A stretch of 64,000 nucleotides of DNA from Pachypanchax playfairii (GCA_006937955.1 SSNP01000042.1:3543925-3607924); one strand, 5' to 3'. Shown: positions 1-14,500, numbered from the stretch's first letter. The notes: a model not told the origin generated them from the sequence alone. A program made the numbers and translations.

Positions 1-2431
1 GTTTCTATCAGTCCATTAAGCTGCTTTTTTGACTGTTTTTGTGGTTACCATGGAGACCTGCAGCTGTCATGACAACACCGTTTTTCCAGCACTGTGCCAA
101 TTTCCAATCTCTTTTCTTTTAAAGCATCATCTGAAAGCAGCTGCAGAACACTTCAGTTATGTTTTTCAAATCATAAAAATAACATCTTTTATTAGATTGT
201 TAGAATTTTAAATAAAGTAATAAATCCAACATGTTTTAAATATCTCAGTAAACAACAGATGTTTGTCTCAAATGTTTCCCATTGCATTTCTATCACTATA
301 ATAGTTTGATCAATTTAACTATCAATAGAAATACCTGACATCACGTTACCTGTCCAACCAGATACATCACGTTACCTGTCCAACCAGAGACATCACGTTA
401 CCTGTCCAACCAGAGACATCACGTTACCTGTCCAATCAGAGACATTATGTTACCTGTCCAACCAGAGACATCATGTTACCTGTCCAACCAGAGACATCAT
501 GTTACCTGTCCAACCAGAGACATCATGTTACCTGTCCAACCAGAGACATCATGTTACCTGTCCAACCAGAGACATCATGTTACCTGTCCAACCAGAGACA
601 TCACGTTACCTGTCCAACCAGAGACATCATGTTACCTGTCCAACCAGAGACATCATGTTACCTGTCCAACCAGAGACATCATGTTACCTGTCCAACCAGA
701 TACATCATGTTACCTGTCCAATCAGAGACATCATGTTACCTGTCCAATCAGAGACATCACGTTACCTGTCCAACCAGAGACATTACGTTACCTGTCCAAC
801 CAGAGACATCACGTTACCTGTCCAACCAGAGACATCATGTTACCTGTTCAACCAGAGACATCATGTTACCTGTCCAACCAGAGACATCATGTTACCTGTC
901 CAACCAGAGACATCATGTTACCTGTCCAACCAGAGACATCATGTTACCTGTCCAATCAGAGACATCACGTTATCTGTCCAACCAGATACATCATGTTACC
1001 TGTCCAACCAGAGACATCATGTTACCTGTCCAACCAGAGACATCATGTTACCTGTCCAACCAGAGACATTACGTTACCTGTCCAACCAGATACATCATGT
1101 TACCTGTCCAACCAGATACATCATGTTACCTGTCCAACCAGAGACATCATGTTACCTGTCCAACCAGAGACATCATGTTACCTGTCCAACCAGAGACATC
1201 ATGTTACCTGTCCAACCAGAGACATCATGTTACCTGTCCAACCAGAGACATCATGTTACCTGTCCAACCAGATACATCATGTTACCTGTCCAATCAGAGA
1301 CATCACGTTACCTGTCCAACCAGAGACATCACGTTACCTGTCCAACCAGAGACATCATGTTACCTGTCCAACCAGAGACGTCATGTTACCTGTCCAACCA
1401 GAGACGTCATGTTACCTGTCCAACCAGAGACGTCATGTTACCTGTCCAACCAGAGACATCATGTTACCTGTCCAATCAGAGACATCATGTTATCTGTCCA
1501 ACCAGAGACATCACGTTACCTGTCCAACCAGAGACATCACGTTACCTGTCCAATCAGAGACATCACGTTACCTGTCCAATCAGAGACATTATGTTACCTG
1601 TCCAACCAGAGACATCACGTTACCTGTCCAACCAGAGACGTCACGTTACCTGTCCAACCAGAGACGTTATGTTACCTGTCCAACCAGAGACGTCATGTTA
1701 CCTGTCCAACCAGAGACGTCATGTTACCTGTCCAACCAGAGACGTCATGTTACCTGTCCAATCAGAGACATCACGTTATCTGTCCAACCAGATACATCAT
1801 GTTACCTGTCCAACCAGAGACATCATGTTACCTGTCCAATCAGAGACATCACGTTATCTGTCCAACCAGATACATCATGTTACCTGTCCAACCAGAGACA
1901 TCATGTTACCTGTCCAACCAGAGACATCATGTTACCTGTCCAACCAGAGACATCATGTTACCTGTCCAACCAGAGACGTCATGTTACCTGTCCAACCAGA
2001 GACATCATGTTACCTGTCCAACCAGAGACGTCATGTTACCTGTCCAATCAGAGACATCACGTTATCTGTCCAACCAGATACATCATGTTACCTGTCCAAC
2101 CAGAGACATCATGTTACCTGTCCAACCAGAGACATCATGTTACCTGTCCAACCAGAGACATCATGTTACCTGTCCAACCAGAGACATCATGTTACCTGTC
2201 CAACCAGAGACATCATGTTACCTGTCCAACCAGAGACATCATGTTAACATTTTACAGAAACGATGTCGTCAACCCCCCCCCCTGTTGTCCACCTCCACTG
2301 TCCCTCCCAACCCCCATGAGGACCAAAGAGAAAAAAATGTCCAGAATGAAGATCGAATAACTCAAACTGTGAATATGTTCTAAATACAGCTGAAATATGG
2401 GAACATGACGTGGTTCTGTGTGTGTCTGCAG

Positions 2432-2528
2432 TACTGGTACGACGGGGACGAGGCTGGTGATCTTCCTGTGGACTTCTCTATCGTCTGGGACGGAGATTTC
2501 CTCATCGATAAGCCTTCGTTCATGAAAG
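2432..2528 (+). CDS. plxna3: plxna3 exon a (end of an IPT domain)
   Basis: Acceptor tgtgtctgcag precedes TAC; donor AAAG|GTAAAA. Encodes YWYDGDEAGDLPVDFS then a strand ending FLIDKPSFMK, the segment just before the third PSI domain of plexin A proteins. Starts in phase 0 and leaves one base that joins the next exon to give Ala. Confidence 0.9.
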
Positions 2529-5500
2529 GTAAAACTTCAGCACACCTGTCTGATCAGCGTTGCACAGGAACAGCTGTGACTCTGTGACCTCACTGTGTCA
2601 TCAGACTCTAGTTTTTATTTTATAAACAGTTTATTGGTCTTCATTTGTCTAAAAACTTTGACAGCAAAAAGTTTTTCAGCTAACGGAGGAAAAATCTTAG
2701 AAAACGGTTTTATTTTGTTAAGAAACACGTTTTAATCTAAACTGAATCTCAGCAGTAAAACATGGAGTCACAGCTGCTCTCTGACGCCTTAAGTCTCCAC
2801 AGATTTGTGCTTCAATGTTTCTTCTATATGAACAACATGGGTGTTACACAAGCTCCGCCCCTCCACTCATATCTATGTATTAAACGTAGGGGCAGGGCTA
2901 AAGGGTAGAAATGGGGATTTGGCTTTAGTTTTTGTAATTTAGCTAAAAAAAATAAAGTATGAAAATGTCCCAAACCTTATCAAACAGCAGAAAATTATAT
3001 TTATTTACATAATAATAATCATTTAAACATAATCAGCTGTTTTTAAATATTTTAAAGGATGAACTTGTTAGCAGGACACAGTGATTTGGGTGTTGTGTAC
3101 TAACCTCTCGTCATGTTCGGGTTGTGTCACTCAGCTTTGCTGTATAAGTGTGAGGCTCAACGCTCCAGCTGTGGTCAGTGCCTCAAAGCGCCATCTGTCT
3201 TTGAATGTGGGTGGTGCACTGAAAACAGGAAGTGTCTCCTCCGACAGCACTGTCCTTCACCTGAGCAAAACTGGATGCATCATGGCCGACACAACCTGCG
3301 GTGCAGCCACCCGCGCATCACAAAGGTACCGAGTCCAACCTGCAACTTGCACAGTCATTCCATGTTTTAACTTGACTCCAGGATTCCTGTCAGATCCAAA
3401 TCCCAGTTTGATGGAACAGCAGATCAGAACAATCTGAATAATTAATAACTGATCAGTGACTGATCTCATCCCAACAGATTGATCCTCTGACAGGACCTCG
3501 GGAGGGGGGGACACGGGTGACGATTGAGGGGGAGAACCTTGGTCTGCAGGTGAAGGAGATAGCTCATATCCAGGTGGCTGGAGTTCGCTGTAACCCCGTA
3601 CCTGCACAGTACGTCAGCGCTGAGAGGTCAGTGAAGCGTCTGTGCACGAGCCTGTCAGGGAGCGTGTTGGAGGCGTGTCCTAACTCTGTCTCTGTTGGTC
3701 TGCAGGATTGTGTGTGACATGGCCGAGGCCCTCCTCCCTCACTCTCCAGGCGGTCCCGTAGAGCTGTGCATCGGCGTGTGCAGCGCAGAGTATCGAACGC
3801 TTTCCACCCAGACCTACTCCTTTGTGGTGAGTTTCATCAAACAGCTGGAGCGTGACGGTTACACCTGTTCACTCAGCAGCTTCAGGTTTACTTCCTCTAA
3901 CTCTGAACCACCGAGTTCTACTTCCTCTAACTCGGAACCACCGAGTTCTACTTCCTCTAACTCGGAACCACCGAGTTCCTCCCAGGAAGTTTTAGTGTAA
4001 ATTCCAAAGAGTGGATGATTGTTGATTAAACACTTAAACTGATAACAGCTGCTCAAAAATAAATAACAGAGAGATTAAAAACTCTGTTTTCTGTAAATGT
4101 GTCATAATCATTTAATTTCACCCTTTCAGTGAACGTTGTTGCGTCAGATTTCTGTTTTTTCTTCCTGCTCGTCCTCCAGAGTCCCAGTTTCACCCGCATT
4201 CTCCCAGTAAGGGGACCTGTCTCTGGGGGAACCAGGCTGACGGTTATGGGTCGACACCTGGACGCGGGCAGCACCGTCATTGTCTACATTGACAAGGAGG
4301 AGTGTCTCTTTGTCAAGTCAGTTTACAGTAATGAGTTTATATCTTAAATAATCTGTTCTCAGAGAATCAACTGGTTTAATTACACCTTTCTTCCACAGAC
4401 GCACCAATCGGGAGATAGTCTGCATAACTCCGGCCTCCATGACGGGAATTGGCCCCTCCCCTATTCGTCTGATGATTGACAGGGCTGAGGTGATGAACTC
4501 AGACATCAGTTACACTTACACTGAAGACCCAACAATCACCAGCATCGAACCGAACTGGACCATCCTGAAGTAGGAGCACCAGATCCAAACCTTGCTCATT
4601 AAAACTTGAGCTGATCAGCTGATCTGACACCTGAATGTTTGTTTCTGTAGCGGCAGCACGAAGATAACGGTGACAGGAACCAACCTGCTGACCATCCAGG
4701 AGCCCAAAGTCAGAGCCAAATATGGAGGAGTGGAAACTAATAATGTGAGAACAACCATCATCAGTAAAACTCTCTGAAACGCTGACGTGCATTAGTATAA
4801 CAGTATGACCCGCCCACACCTCCTTCTTATTGGACCTCTTTCTGCTCTCCAGTTTTGTACGCTAGTCAATGACAGCACCATGACGTGTTTGGCTCCTGGT
4901 CTGGTCTACAGTAAACCTCACCCACCAGAGGTGGCGCTGCGCCCTGATGAGTTCGGCTTCATCTTCGACCAGGTAGGGTTTATTGTTGCGTTTGTATCGG
5001 GACACCAGAACTGGTTCTGTCTCAGGTTGTTTATTCATCTAGTTTTAATGTTTGTTTTAACGCAGGAAACATAAAGCAGTTTAAAAATGGCAGACGATAG
5101 GTCATTGATGATAAATGAGATTTAATTAGAGAAAGTTAGTTTCAAAACAGTCCAAGTTCAAACAGATAAATCTTTATGTTCAGACGAGTCTAAATCCAGA
5201 ACTCAGAGTCAAAAGTACAGTTGTTGGTTAAAGCTTAACTTGGAGGTTTTTCTCAGAAGCGCCAGAAGTGTTCTGCATACTTCAAAGGACCCGGTCCACC
5301 CTGTTGGCGTGGGTCACGTGCTTCTTCGACCGGGTGTTAACGGCTGTGAATTGGGACGGAGCTAACCTTCAGATAAACGCCCACCCCCATGAACATGCTG
5401 TCACCTAGCAACCGTGACGACTCTGGTCTGAACGGTTAGAACTGTTTAAAAATGTTTGAAAAAACGGTCTTTAGTTGGTTAATCCCGCAATAAATATGTG

Positions 5501-8500
5501 AACTGTTATTTTATTTTTATTTTTCTTCTGCCTCTTGTATTTTTATTGTTTCTTGTTTACCTTGAATATTTGTTCATAAATAAGAAATTAATGTAGCAGG
5601 TTTATATATGTTTAACAAAAAGTTGTAAATATAGGTGTTAAAGTGAATTTGTGACAATTACTTTTTGATTTTACAAATTTATTTTTGATAATGTTCTTTT
5701 TGGGCTGAATGGGGGTCCATGCCACAGCAGCCGAACACTTTACACCAGTAAGGAGGTGATCCATCTCAGCCATGAGCTTTATAAAAACCGGTGTCTTTTC
5801 TTTTGTCCCTAAAAAACATAAAACTCTGTTGCAATAGAAAAAAATGAACGTAGCGGCTTACGGGACCCGCCACACGAGCCGAGACCGCAATACAAGCACT
5901 TTTACCCTAACATTTAAAACTAAAATAACTTTCAAATATTTTATATAAAATACAAAATCCCTAAATCTAACAGTTTTAAGCTTTTAAGTACAATCATCTC
6001 CGGGTGCAACTGTCGCTTCACTGTCCGCCATTGCTCGTAAAAAAAATCTCGCGTTCGACCCGCAATGCATTTTGGGATATATCGGCCAGCGAAGGATACA
6101 ACGGAGCAGGTGATTAGCAGGTGAGAGCAGGTGATTAGCAGGTGAGAGCAGGTGATTAACTGGTGAGAGCAGGTGAGTGCAGGTGATTAGCAGGTGAGAG
6201 CAGGTGAGTGCAGGTGATTAGCAGGTGAGAGTAGGTGATTAGCAGGTGAGAGCAGGTGATTAACTGGTGAGAGCAGGTGAGTGCAGGTGATTAGCAGGTG
6301 AGTGCAGGTGATTAGCAGGCGAGAGCAGGTGATTAACTGGTGAGTGCAGGTGAGTGCAGGTGATTAGCAGGTGAGAGCAGGTGATTAGCAGGTGAGAGTA
6401 AGTGATTAACTGGTGAGGGCAGGTGATTAACTAGTGAGAGCAGGTGAGAGCAGGTGATTAGCAGGTGAGAGCAGGTGATTAACTGGTGAGAGCAGGTGAT
6501 TAACTGGTGAGAGCAGGTGAGTGCAGGTGATTAGCAGGTGAGAGCAGGTGATTAGCAGGTGAGAGCAGGTGATTAGCAGGTGAGAGCAGGTGATTAGCAG
6601 GTGAGAGTAAGTGATTAACTGGTGAGAGCAGGTGATTAACTAGTGAGAGCAGGTGAGAGCAGGTGATTAGCAGGTGAGAGCAGGTGATTAACTGGTGAGA
6701 GCAGGTGAGTGCAGGTGATTAGCAGGTGAGAGCAGGTGATTAACTGGTGAGAGCAGGTGAGTCCAGGTGATTAGCAGGTGAGAGTAAGTGATTAACTGGT
6801 GAGAGCAGGTGATTAACTAGTGAGAGCAGGTGAGAGCAGGTGATTAGCAGGTGAGAGCAGGTGATTAACTGGTGAGAGCAGGTGATTAACTGGTGAGAGC
6901 AGGTGAGTGCAGGTGATTAGCAGGTGAGAGCAGGTGATTAACTGGTGAGAGCAGGTGAGTGCAGGTGATTAGCAGGTGAGAGTAAGTGATTAACTGGTGA
7001 GAACAGGTGAGAGTAGGTGATTAGCAGGTGAGAGGAGGTGGTTAGCAGGTGAGAGGAGGTGTTTAGCGGGTGAGAGGAGGTGATTAGTAGGTGAGAGGAG
7101 GTGGTTAGCAGGTGAGTGCAGGTGATTAGCAGGTGAGAGTAAGTGATTAACTGGTGAGAGCAGGTGAGAGTAGGTGATTAGCAGGTGAGAGCAGGTGATT
7201 AGCAGGTGAGAGCAGGTGATTAGCAGGTGAGAGTAGGTGATTAGCAGGTGAGAACAGATGAGAGTAGGTGATTAGCAGGTGAGAGCAGGTGAGAGCAGGT
7301 GATTAGCGGGTGAGAGCAGGTGATTAGCAGGTGAGAGCAGGTGATAGCAGGTGAGAGCAGGTGATTAGCTGGTGATAGCAGGTGAGTGCAGGTGATTAGC
7401 AGGTGAGTGCAGGTGATTAGCAGGTGAGAGCAGGTGATTAACTGGGGAGAGCAGGTGAGAGCAGGTGATTAGCAGGTGAGAGCAGGTGATTAGCAGGTGA
7501 GAGCAGGTGATTAACGGGGGAGAGCAGGTGAGTGCAGGTGATTAGCAGGTGAGAGTAAGTGATTAACTGGTGAGAGCAGGTGAGAGTAGGTGATAGCAGG
7601 TGAGAGCAGGTGATTAGCAGGTGAGAGCAGGTGATTAGCAGGTGAGAGCAGGTGATTAGCAGGTGAGAGTAAGTGATTAGCAGGTGAGAGTGGGTGATTT
7701 GCAGGTGAGAGGAGGTGATTAGCAGGTGAGAGGAGGTGGTTAGCAGGTGAGTGCAGGTGATTAGCAGGTGAGAGTAAGTGATTAACTGGTGAGAGCAGGT
7801 GAGAGTAGGTGATTAGCAGGTGAGAGCAGGTGATTAGCAGGTGAGAGCAGGTGATTAGCAGGTGAGAGCAGGTGATTAGCAGGTGAGAGCAGGTGAGTGC
7901 AGGTGATTAGCAGGTGAGAGTAAGTGATTAACTGGTGAGAGCAGGTGAGAGTAGGTGATTAGCAGGTGAGAGCAGGTGATTAGCAGGTGAGAGCAGGTGA
8001 TTAGCAGGTGAGAGCAGGTGAGTGCAGGTGATTAGCAGGTGAGTGCAGGTGATTAGCAGGTGAGAGTAAGTGATTAACTGGTGAGAGCAGGTGAGGGTAG
8101 GTGATTAGCAGGTGAGAGCAGGTGATTAACTGGTGAGAGCAGGTGATTAACTGGTGAGAGCAGGTGATTAGCAGGTGAGTGCAGGTGATTAGCAGGTGAG
8201 AGTAAGTGATTAGCAGGTGAGAGTGGGTGATTTGCAGGTGAGAGGAGGTGGTTAGCAGGTGAGAGGAGGTGGTTAGCGGGTGAGAGGAGGTGATTAGTAG
8301 GTGAGAGGAGGTGGTTAGCAGGTGAGTGCAGGTGATTAGCAGGTGAGAGTAAGTGATTAACTGGTGAGAGCAGGTGAGAGCAGGGGATTAGCAGGTGAGA
8401 GCAGGTGATTAGCAGGTGTGAGCAGGTGAGTGCAGGTGATTAGCAGGTGAGAGTAAGTGATTAACTGGTGAGAGCAGGTGAGAGTAGGTGATTAGCAGGT

Positions 8501-11500
8501 GAGAGCAGGTGATTAGCAGGTGAGAGCAGGTGATTAGCAGGTGAGAGCAGGTGATTAGCAGGTGAGTGCAGGTGATTAGCAGGTGAGAGTAAGTGATTAG
8601 CAGGTGAGAGTGGGTGATTTGCAGGTGAGAGGAGGTGGTTAGCAGGTGAGAGGAGGTGGTTAGCGGGTGAGAGGAGGTGATTAGTAGGTGAGAGGAGGTG
8701 GTTAGCAGGTGAGTGCAGGTGATTAGCAGGTGAGAGTAAGTGATTAACTGGTGAGAGCAGGTGAGAGTAGGTGATTAGCAGGTGAGAGCAGGTGATTAGC
8801 AGGTGAGAGCAGGTGATTAGCAGGTGAGTGCAGGTGATTAGCAGGTGAGAGCAGGTGATTAACTGGTGAGAGCAGGTGAGTGCAGGTGATTAGCAGGTGA
8901 GAGTAAGTGATTAACTGGTGAGAGCAGGTGAGAGTAGGTGATTAGCAGGTGAGAGCAGGTGATTAGCAGGTGAGAGCAGGTGATTAGCAGGTGAGAGCAG
9001 GTGATTAGCAGGTGAGAGCAGGTGATTAGCAGGTGAGTGCAGGTGATTAGCAGGTGAGAGTAAGTGATTAGCAGGTGAGAGTGGGTGATTTGCAGGTGAG
9101 AGGAGGTGGTTAGCAGGTGAGAGGAGGTGATTAACTGGTGAGAGCAGGTGAGAGCAGGTGATTAGCAGGTGAGAGCAGGTGATTAGCAGGTGAGAGCAGG
9201 TGATTAGCAGGTGAGAGCAGGTGAGTGCAGGTGATTAGCAGGTGAGTGCAGGTGATTAGCAGGTGAGAGTAAGTGATTAGCTGGTGAGAGTAGGTGAGAG
9301 TAGGTGGTTAGCAGGTGAGAGCAGGTGATTAGCAGGTGAGAGGAGGTGAGTAGCGGGTGAGAACAGGTGAGAGTAGGTGATTAGCAGGTGAGAACAGGTG
9401 AGAGTAGGTGATTAGCAGGTGAGAGCAGGTGATTAGCAGGTGAGAGCAGGTGATTAGCAGGTGAGAGCAGGTGATTAGCAGGTGAGAGTAAGTGATTAAC
9501 TGGTGAGAGCAGGTGAGAGTAGGTGATTAGCAGGTGAGAGCAGGTGATTAGCAGGTGAGTGCAGGTGATTAGCAGGTGAGAGTAAGTGATTAGCAGGTGA
9601 GAGTGGGTGATTTGCAGGTGAGAGGAGGTGGTTAGCAGGTGAGAGGAGGTGGTTAGCGGGTGAGAGGAGGTGATTAGCAGGTGAGAGCAGGTGATTAGCA
9701 GGTGAGAGTAAGTGATTAACTGGTGAGAGCAGGTGAGAGTAGGTGATTAGCAGGTGAGAGCAGGTGATTAGCAGGTGAGAGCAGGTGATTAGCAGGTGAG
9801 AGCAGGTGATTAACTGGTGAGAGCAGGTGAGTGCAGGTGATTAGCAGGTGAGAGCAGGTGATTAACTGGTGAGAGCAGGTGATTAGCAGGTGAGAGCAGG
9901 TGATTAGCAGGTGAGTGCAGGTGAGTAGCAGGTGAGAGCAGGTGATTAGAAGGTGATAGCAGGTGAGTGCAGGTGATTAGCAGGTGAGTGCAGGTGATTA
10001 GCAGGTGAGAGTAAGTGATTAACTGGTGAGAGCAGGTGAGAGTAGGTGATTAGCAGGTGAGAGCAGGTGATTAGCTGGTGAGAGCAGGTGATTAACTGGT
10101 GAGAGCAGGTGAGAGCAGGTGATTAGCAGGTGAGAGCAGGTGATTAGCAGGTGAGAGCAGGTGATTAGCAGGTGAGTGCAGGTGATTAGCAGGTGAGAGT
10201 AGGTGATTAACTGGTGAGAGCAGGTGAGTGCAGGTGATTAGCAGGTGAGAGCAGGTGATTAGCTGGTGAGAGCAGGTGAGTGCAGGTGATTAGCAGGTGA
10301 GAGTAAGTGATTAACTGGTGAGAGCAGGTGAGAGTAGGTGATTAGCAGGTGAGAGCAGGTGATTAGCAGGTGAGAGTAAGTGATTAACTGGTGAGAGCAG
10401 GTGATTAACTGGTGAGAGCAGGTGAGAGGAGGTGATTAGCAGGTGAGAGCAGGTGATTAACTGGTGAGAGCAGGTGAGTAACTGGTGAGAGCAGGTGAGT
10501 GCAGGTGATTAGCAGGTGAGAGCAGGTGATTAGCAGGTGAGAGCAGGTGATTAGCAGGTGAGTGCAGGTGATTAGCAGGTGAGAGTAAGTGATTAACTGG
10601 TGAGGGCAGGTGATTAACTAGTGAGAGCAGGTGAGAGCAGGTGATTAGCAGGTGAGAGTAGGTGATTAACTGGTGAGAGCAGGTGAGTGCAGGTGATTAG
10701 CAGGCGAGAGCAGGTGATTAACTGGTGAGTGCAGGTGAGTGCAGGGGATTAGCAGGTGAGAGCAGGTGATTAGCAGGTGAGAGGGGGTGATTAGCAGGTG
10801 AGAGGAGGTGGTTAGCAGGTGAGTGCAGGTGATTAGCAGGTGAGAGTAAGTGATTAGCTGGTGAGAGCAGGTGAGAGTAGGTGATTAGCAGGTGAGAGCA
10901 GGTGATTAACTGGTGAGAGCAGGTGAGTGCAGGTGATTAGCAGGTGAGTGCAGGTGATTAGCAGGTGAGAGTAGGTGATTAACGGGTGAGAGCAGGTGAG
11001 AGTAGGTGATTAGCAGGTGAGAGCAGGTGATTAGCAGGTGAGAGCAGGTGATTAGCAGGTGAGAGCAGGTGAGTGCAGGTGATTAGCAGGTGAGAGTAAG
11101 TGATTAACTGGTGAGAGCAGGTGAGTGCAGGTGATTAGCAGGTGAGAGTAAGTGATTAACTGGTGAGAGCAGGTGAGAGTAGGTGATTAGCAGGTGAGAA
11201 CAGGTGAGAGTAAGTGATTAACTGGTGAGAACAGGTGAGAGTAGGTGATTAGCAGGTGAGAACAGGTGAGAGTAGGTGATTAGCAGGTGAGAACAGATGA
11301 GAGTAGGTGATTAGCAGGTGAGAGCAGGTGAGAGCAGGTGAGAGGAGGTGGTTAGCAGCATGAACATGATTGCATAAATACAGCAGGAGAGCAGTATTGC
11401 AGAGTGAATACAGAGACGGGATTATGACAGAGAAAAGAAATAATGACGTCAGTATAAATAAGTACGAACATATACACAAAATAATTCAACAGAAAAGAAG

Positions 11501-14500
11501 ACTACTATAAGAAAAACAGAGAAACACGATGACTGAAGGGTTAAACATTAAAACATCTAACAGAGTCCTACATCACAAAACCAACAAAATAAAATCTAAT
11601 AAACAAAAACCTAAAACAGAAACGCAGGTAAACTCTGATAAACAGCTCATGATTAACACATGAGCTGATTCATGACACTACTGCTGTGTTGTGAAGCAGT
11701 TGGGTGATATCTTTACTAACATTGTGTCTGTAAAAGATTTCACTTAATAAAGAGTTAAAACAGTTGAAAGCATCACATCAGATACATCAAAAACTTAAAA
11801 CAAACTGGAGCTTTATCACTTTTTTATTTTTGTTAAACATATTCTTGTTTATGGTCTTTGCTTTAATAGATTTTAGAATTAATATTATGAACATATTTAC
11901 AGGTTATATAGAACTGATATTAACTGATATTTGATGTAATATTATGATCTGAACTCAGTGTTTTATCTGCTCCATCTGTTCAGGTGTCCTCGCTGCTCAT
12001 CCTGAACTCCACCCCCTTCACCCACTACCCAAACCCAACCTTCGATCCACTCGGGACCTCCGGGATCCTGGAGGTCAAACCGGGCTCGCCCATCATCCTC
12101 AAAGTGAGAAACTAGCTGATGTTTTTTGGAGGAGAATGTTGATCACCTGGACTGAGTGAACGTTTTGTGTTTCAGGGTAAAAATCTGATCCCTCCAGTTC
12201 CTGGGAACAACCGACTGAACTACACCGTCCTGATCGGAGAGTCTCCCTGCCTGCTGACGGTGTCAGAGAACCAGCTGCTCTGTGATTCACCAGATCTCAC
12301 CGGAGAACACCGAGTCGTGGTGAGGAACACCTCACTGTGATAGGTTCATAACAAATAAACAACCGTACAGCAGCGGTTATACTTTCAAACAAAACAACTT
12401 ATTAATTAATTTATCAAAGAAAATACACATCACATGCGTCTCCTCCCGTGATGTCACACCCTCAGTATTATTCATTAAAAATAGCAAATCAGCCCATAAA
12501 ACAGAACATTATAGAGACTGAGAGTGTTTACATGCACACTGGTCATGGTTCTGCTTGTGAAGGAGATCTGAGAAAGGAGGAGGAGGAGGAGGAGAAAAAA
12601 AGACTGTAAAGGTGAAAGTCATTAAGTGTAGCTGCAGGGAGTCATGGGTAATTGATCACACACACAGAGAGATGATGTTTTCATCACTTCAGAGGACATC
12701 ATGTAGCCATAACTCAAATCCAATAACAATCAATAAAAAATGAAACAAAATGAAACGTAAACAATAAACATGAGAAAATAAACTCTCATTTATTTACAAA
12801 GGGAAGGTCACTTCAACCATCACGCACGTCATCTGGACTGAAATATGATGAAAACACCTTAACACGTCTGTTTAGATAAAATCAGGTGATAAACATGAAG
12901 GAACGTTACAGGTGAGTCCTCTGATTGGTCCAGTTCCTGTATGGTCCTCACATCACTAGAAAAACCTGCTCATAGTTCAGAGCATCAATATATATTTATA
13001 TATATATATATATATATACTATATATCAATGGTTCAGAGTACTATGATAAGAGTCTACCAGCTGATAAATAAATGATACATTATTAAAATAATTGATTAA
13101 TACACATTAAAGTAGCCCCACCCCCCATATTTATTATTTATTTATCAGTTTGTTGAAATGAACTGAAACAGAATCAATATTTACAGACTGTAAAGACGAA
13201 ACGCTTTAATGAAATATTAATATTATTAATACAAAGAACAAAGAAATATAAGCTCTCACACACACGCACACACAGACAGACACACTCACACTCTGTCTAT
13301 TACTCTCTCTCTCTCTCTCTCTCTCTTCATAGTGATTTTAGTGTGATTCGGGACTTTTACATTGTTTATTTACATGTTTGTGTTGTAGATGTTTGAATTT
13401 AGAGCAGATATTTTACTGAAGGGAGAATTTGTACGACTGAAAAACGTCTCTACATAAAATCTAAATATACGAGTTTGTCTTTTTTTGGTTGTCAAACACA
13501 TTTGATTTGTTTGAGTTTATTGTTAATTGGTTTATATTTAATTAACTTTTTAATTGACTTTTTCCTATTTAGCAAAGTTCATATGAAGTTCGTATGTTCT
13601 TTGTATTCTTTGTAAGATTTGATTTGATAATAATTTGATAGAAACATGCTGCTCAAAAATGAAGACAAACTAAGGTAAAAGAAAAGAGCAAACAGCTGAT
13701 GCTGGTCTCTCCCGTAGATCCGAGTGGGCGATCTGGAGTACTTTCCAGGGATGCTGCACATCTACTCTGACAGCACCCTGACACTACCCGCCATCATCGG
13801 GATCGGAGCAGGTGGAGGCGTTCTGCTCATCGCCATCATTGCTGTGCTTATTGCCTATAAGAGGAAGACCCGAGATGCTGACCGCACGCTGAAACGTCTG
13901 CAGCTGCAGATGGACAACCTGGAGAGTCGGGTGGCGCTGGAGTGCAAAGAGGGTGTGTTTGTCTTCCCTCCATCCTTCATTCCTTCCCTCCATCCTTCAT
14001 TCCTTCCCTCCATCCTTCATTCCTTCCCTCTATCCTTCATTCCTTCCCTCCATCCTTCATTCCTTTCCTCCATCCTTCATTCCCTTCCTCCATCCTTCAT
14101 TCCTTCCTTCCATCCTTTATTCCTTCCCTCCATCCTTCATTCCTTCCCTCCATCCTCCATTCCTTCCCTCTATCCTCCATTCCTTCCCTCCATCCTTCAT
14201 TCCTTCCATCCATCCTCCATTCCTTCCCTCCATCCTTCATTCCCTTCCTCCATCCTTCATTCCTTCCCTCCATCCTTCATTCCTTCCCTCCATCCTTCAT
14301 TCCTTCCCTCCATCCTCCATTCCTTCCCTCTATCCTCCATTCCTTCCCTCCATCCTCCATTCCTTCCCTCCATCCTTCATTCCTTTCCTCCATCCTTCAT
14401 TCCCTTCCTCCATCCTTCATTCCTTCCCTCCATCCTTCATTCCTTCCCTCCATCCTCCATTCCTTCCCTCCATCCTCCATTCCTTCCCTCCATCCTCCAT

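Noticed and set aside
447..2383. Three overlapping 582-637 codon ORFs with CPTRDIMLPVQPETSCYLSN-type repeats
   Set aside because: They are the three frames of one 26-bp minisatellite whose unit lacks stop codons; no codon-position signal, no splice or start context.
3257..3607. Antisense 116-codon ORF overlapping plexin exons b and c
   Set aside because: Shadow of real plexin exons on the opposite strand, which have correct splice borders and family match.
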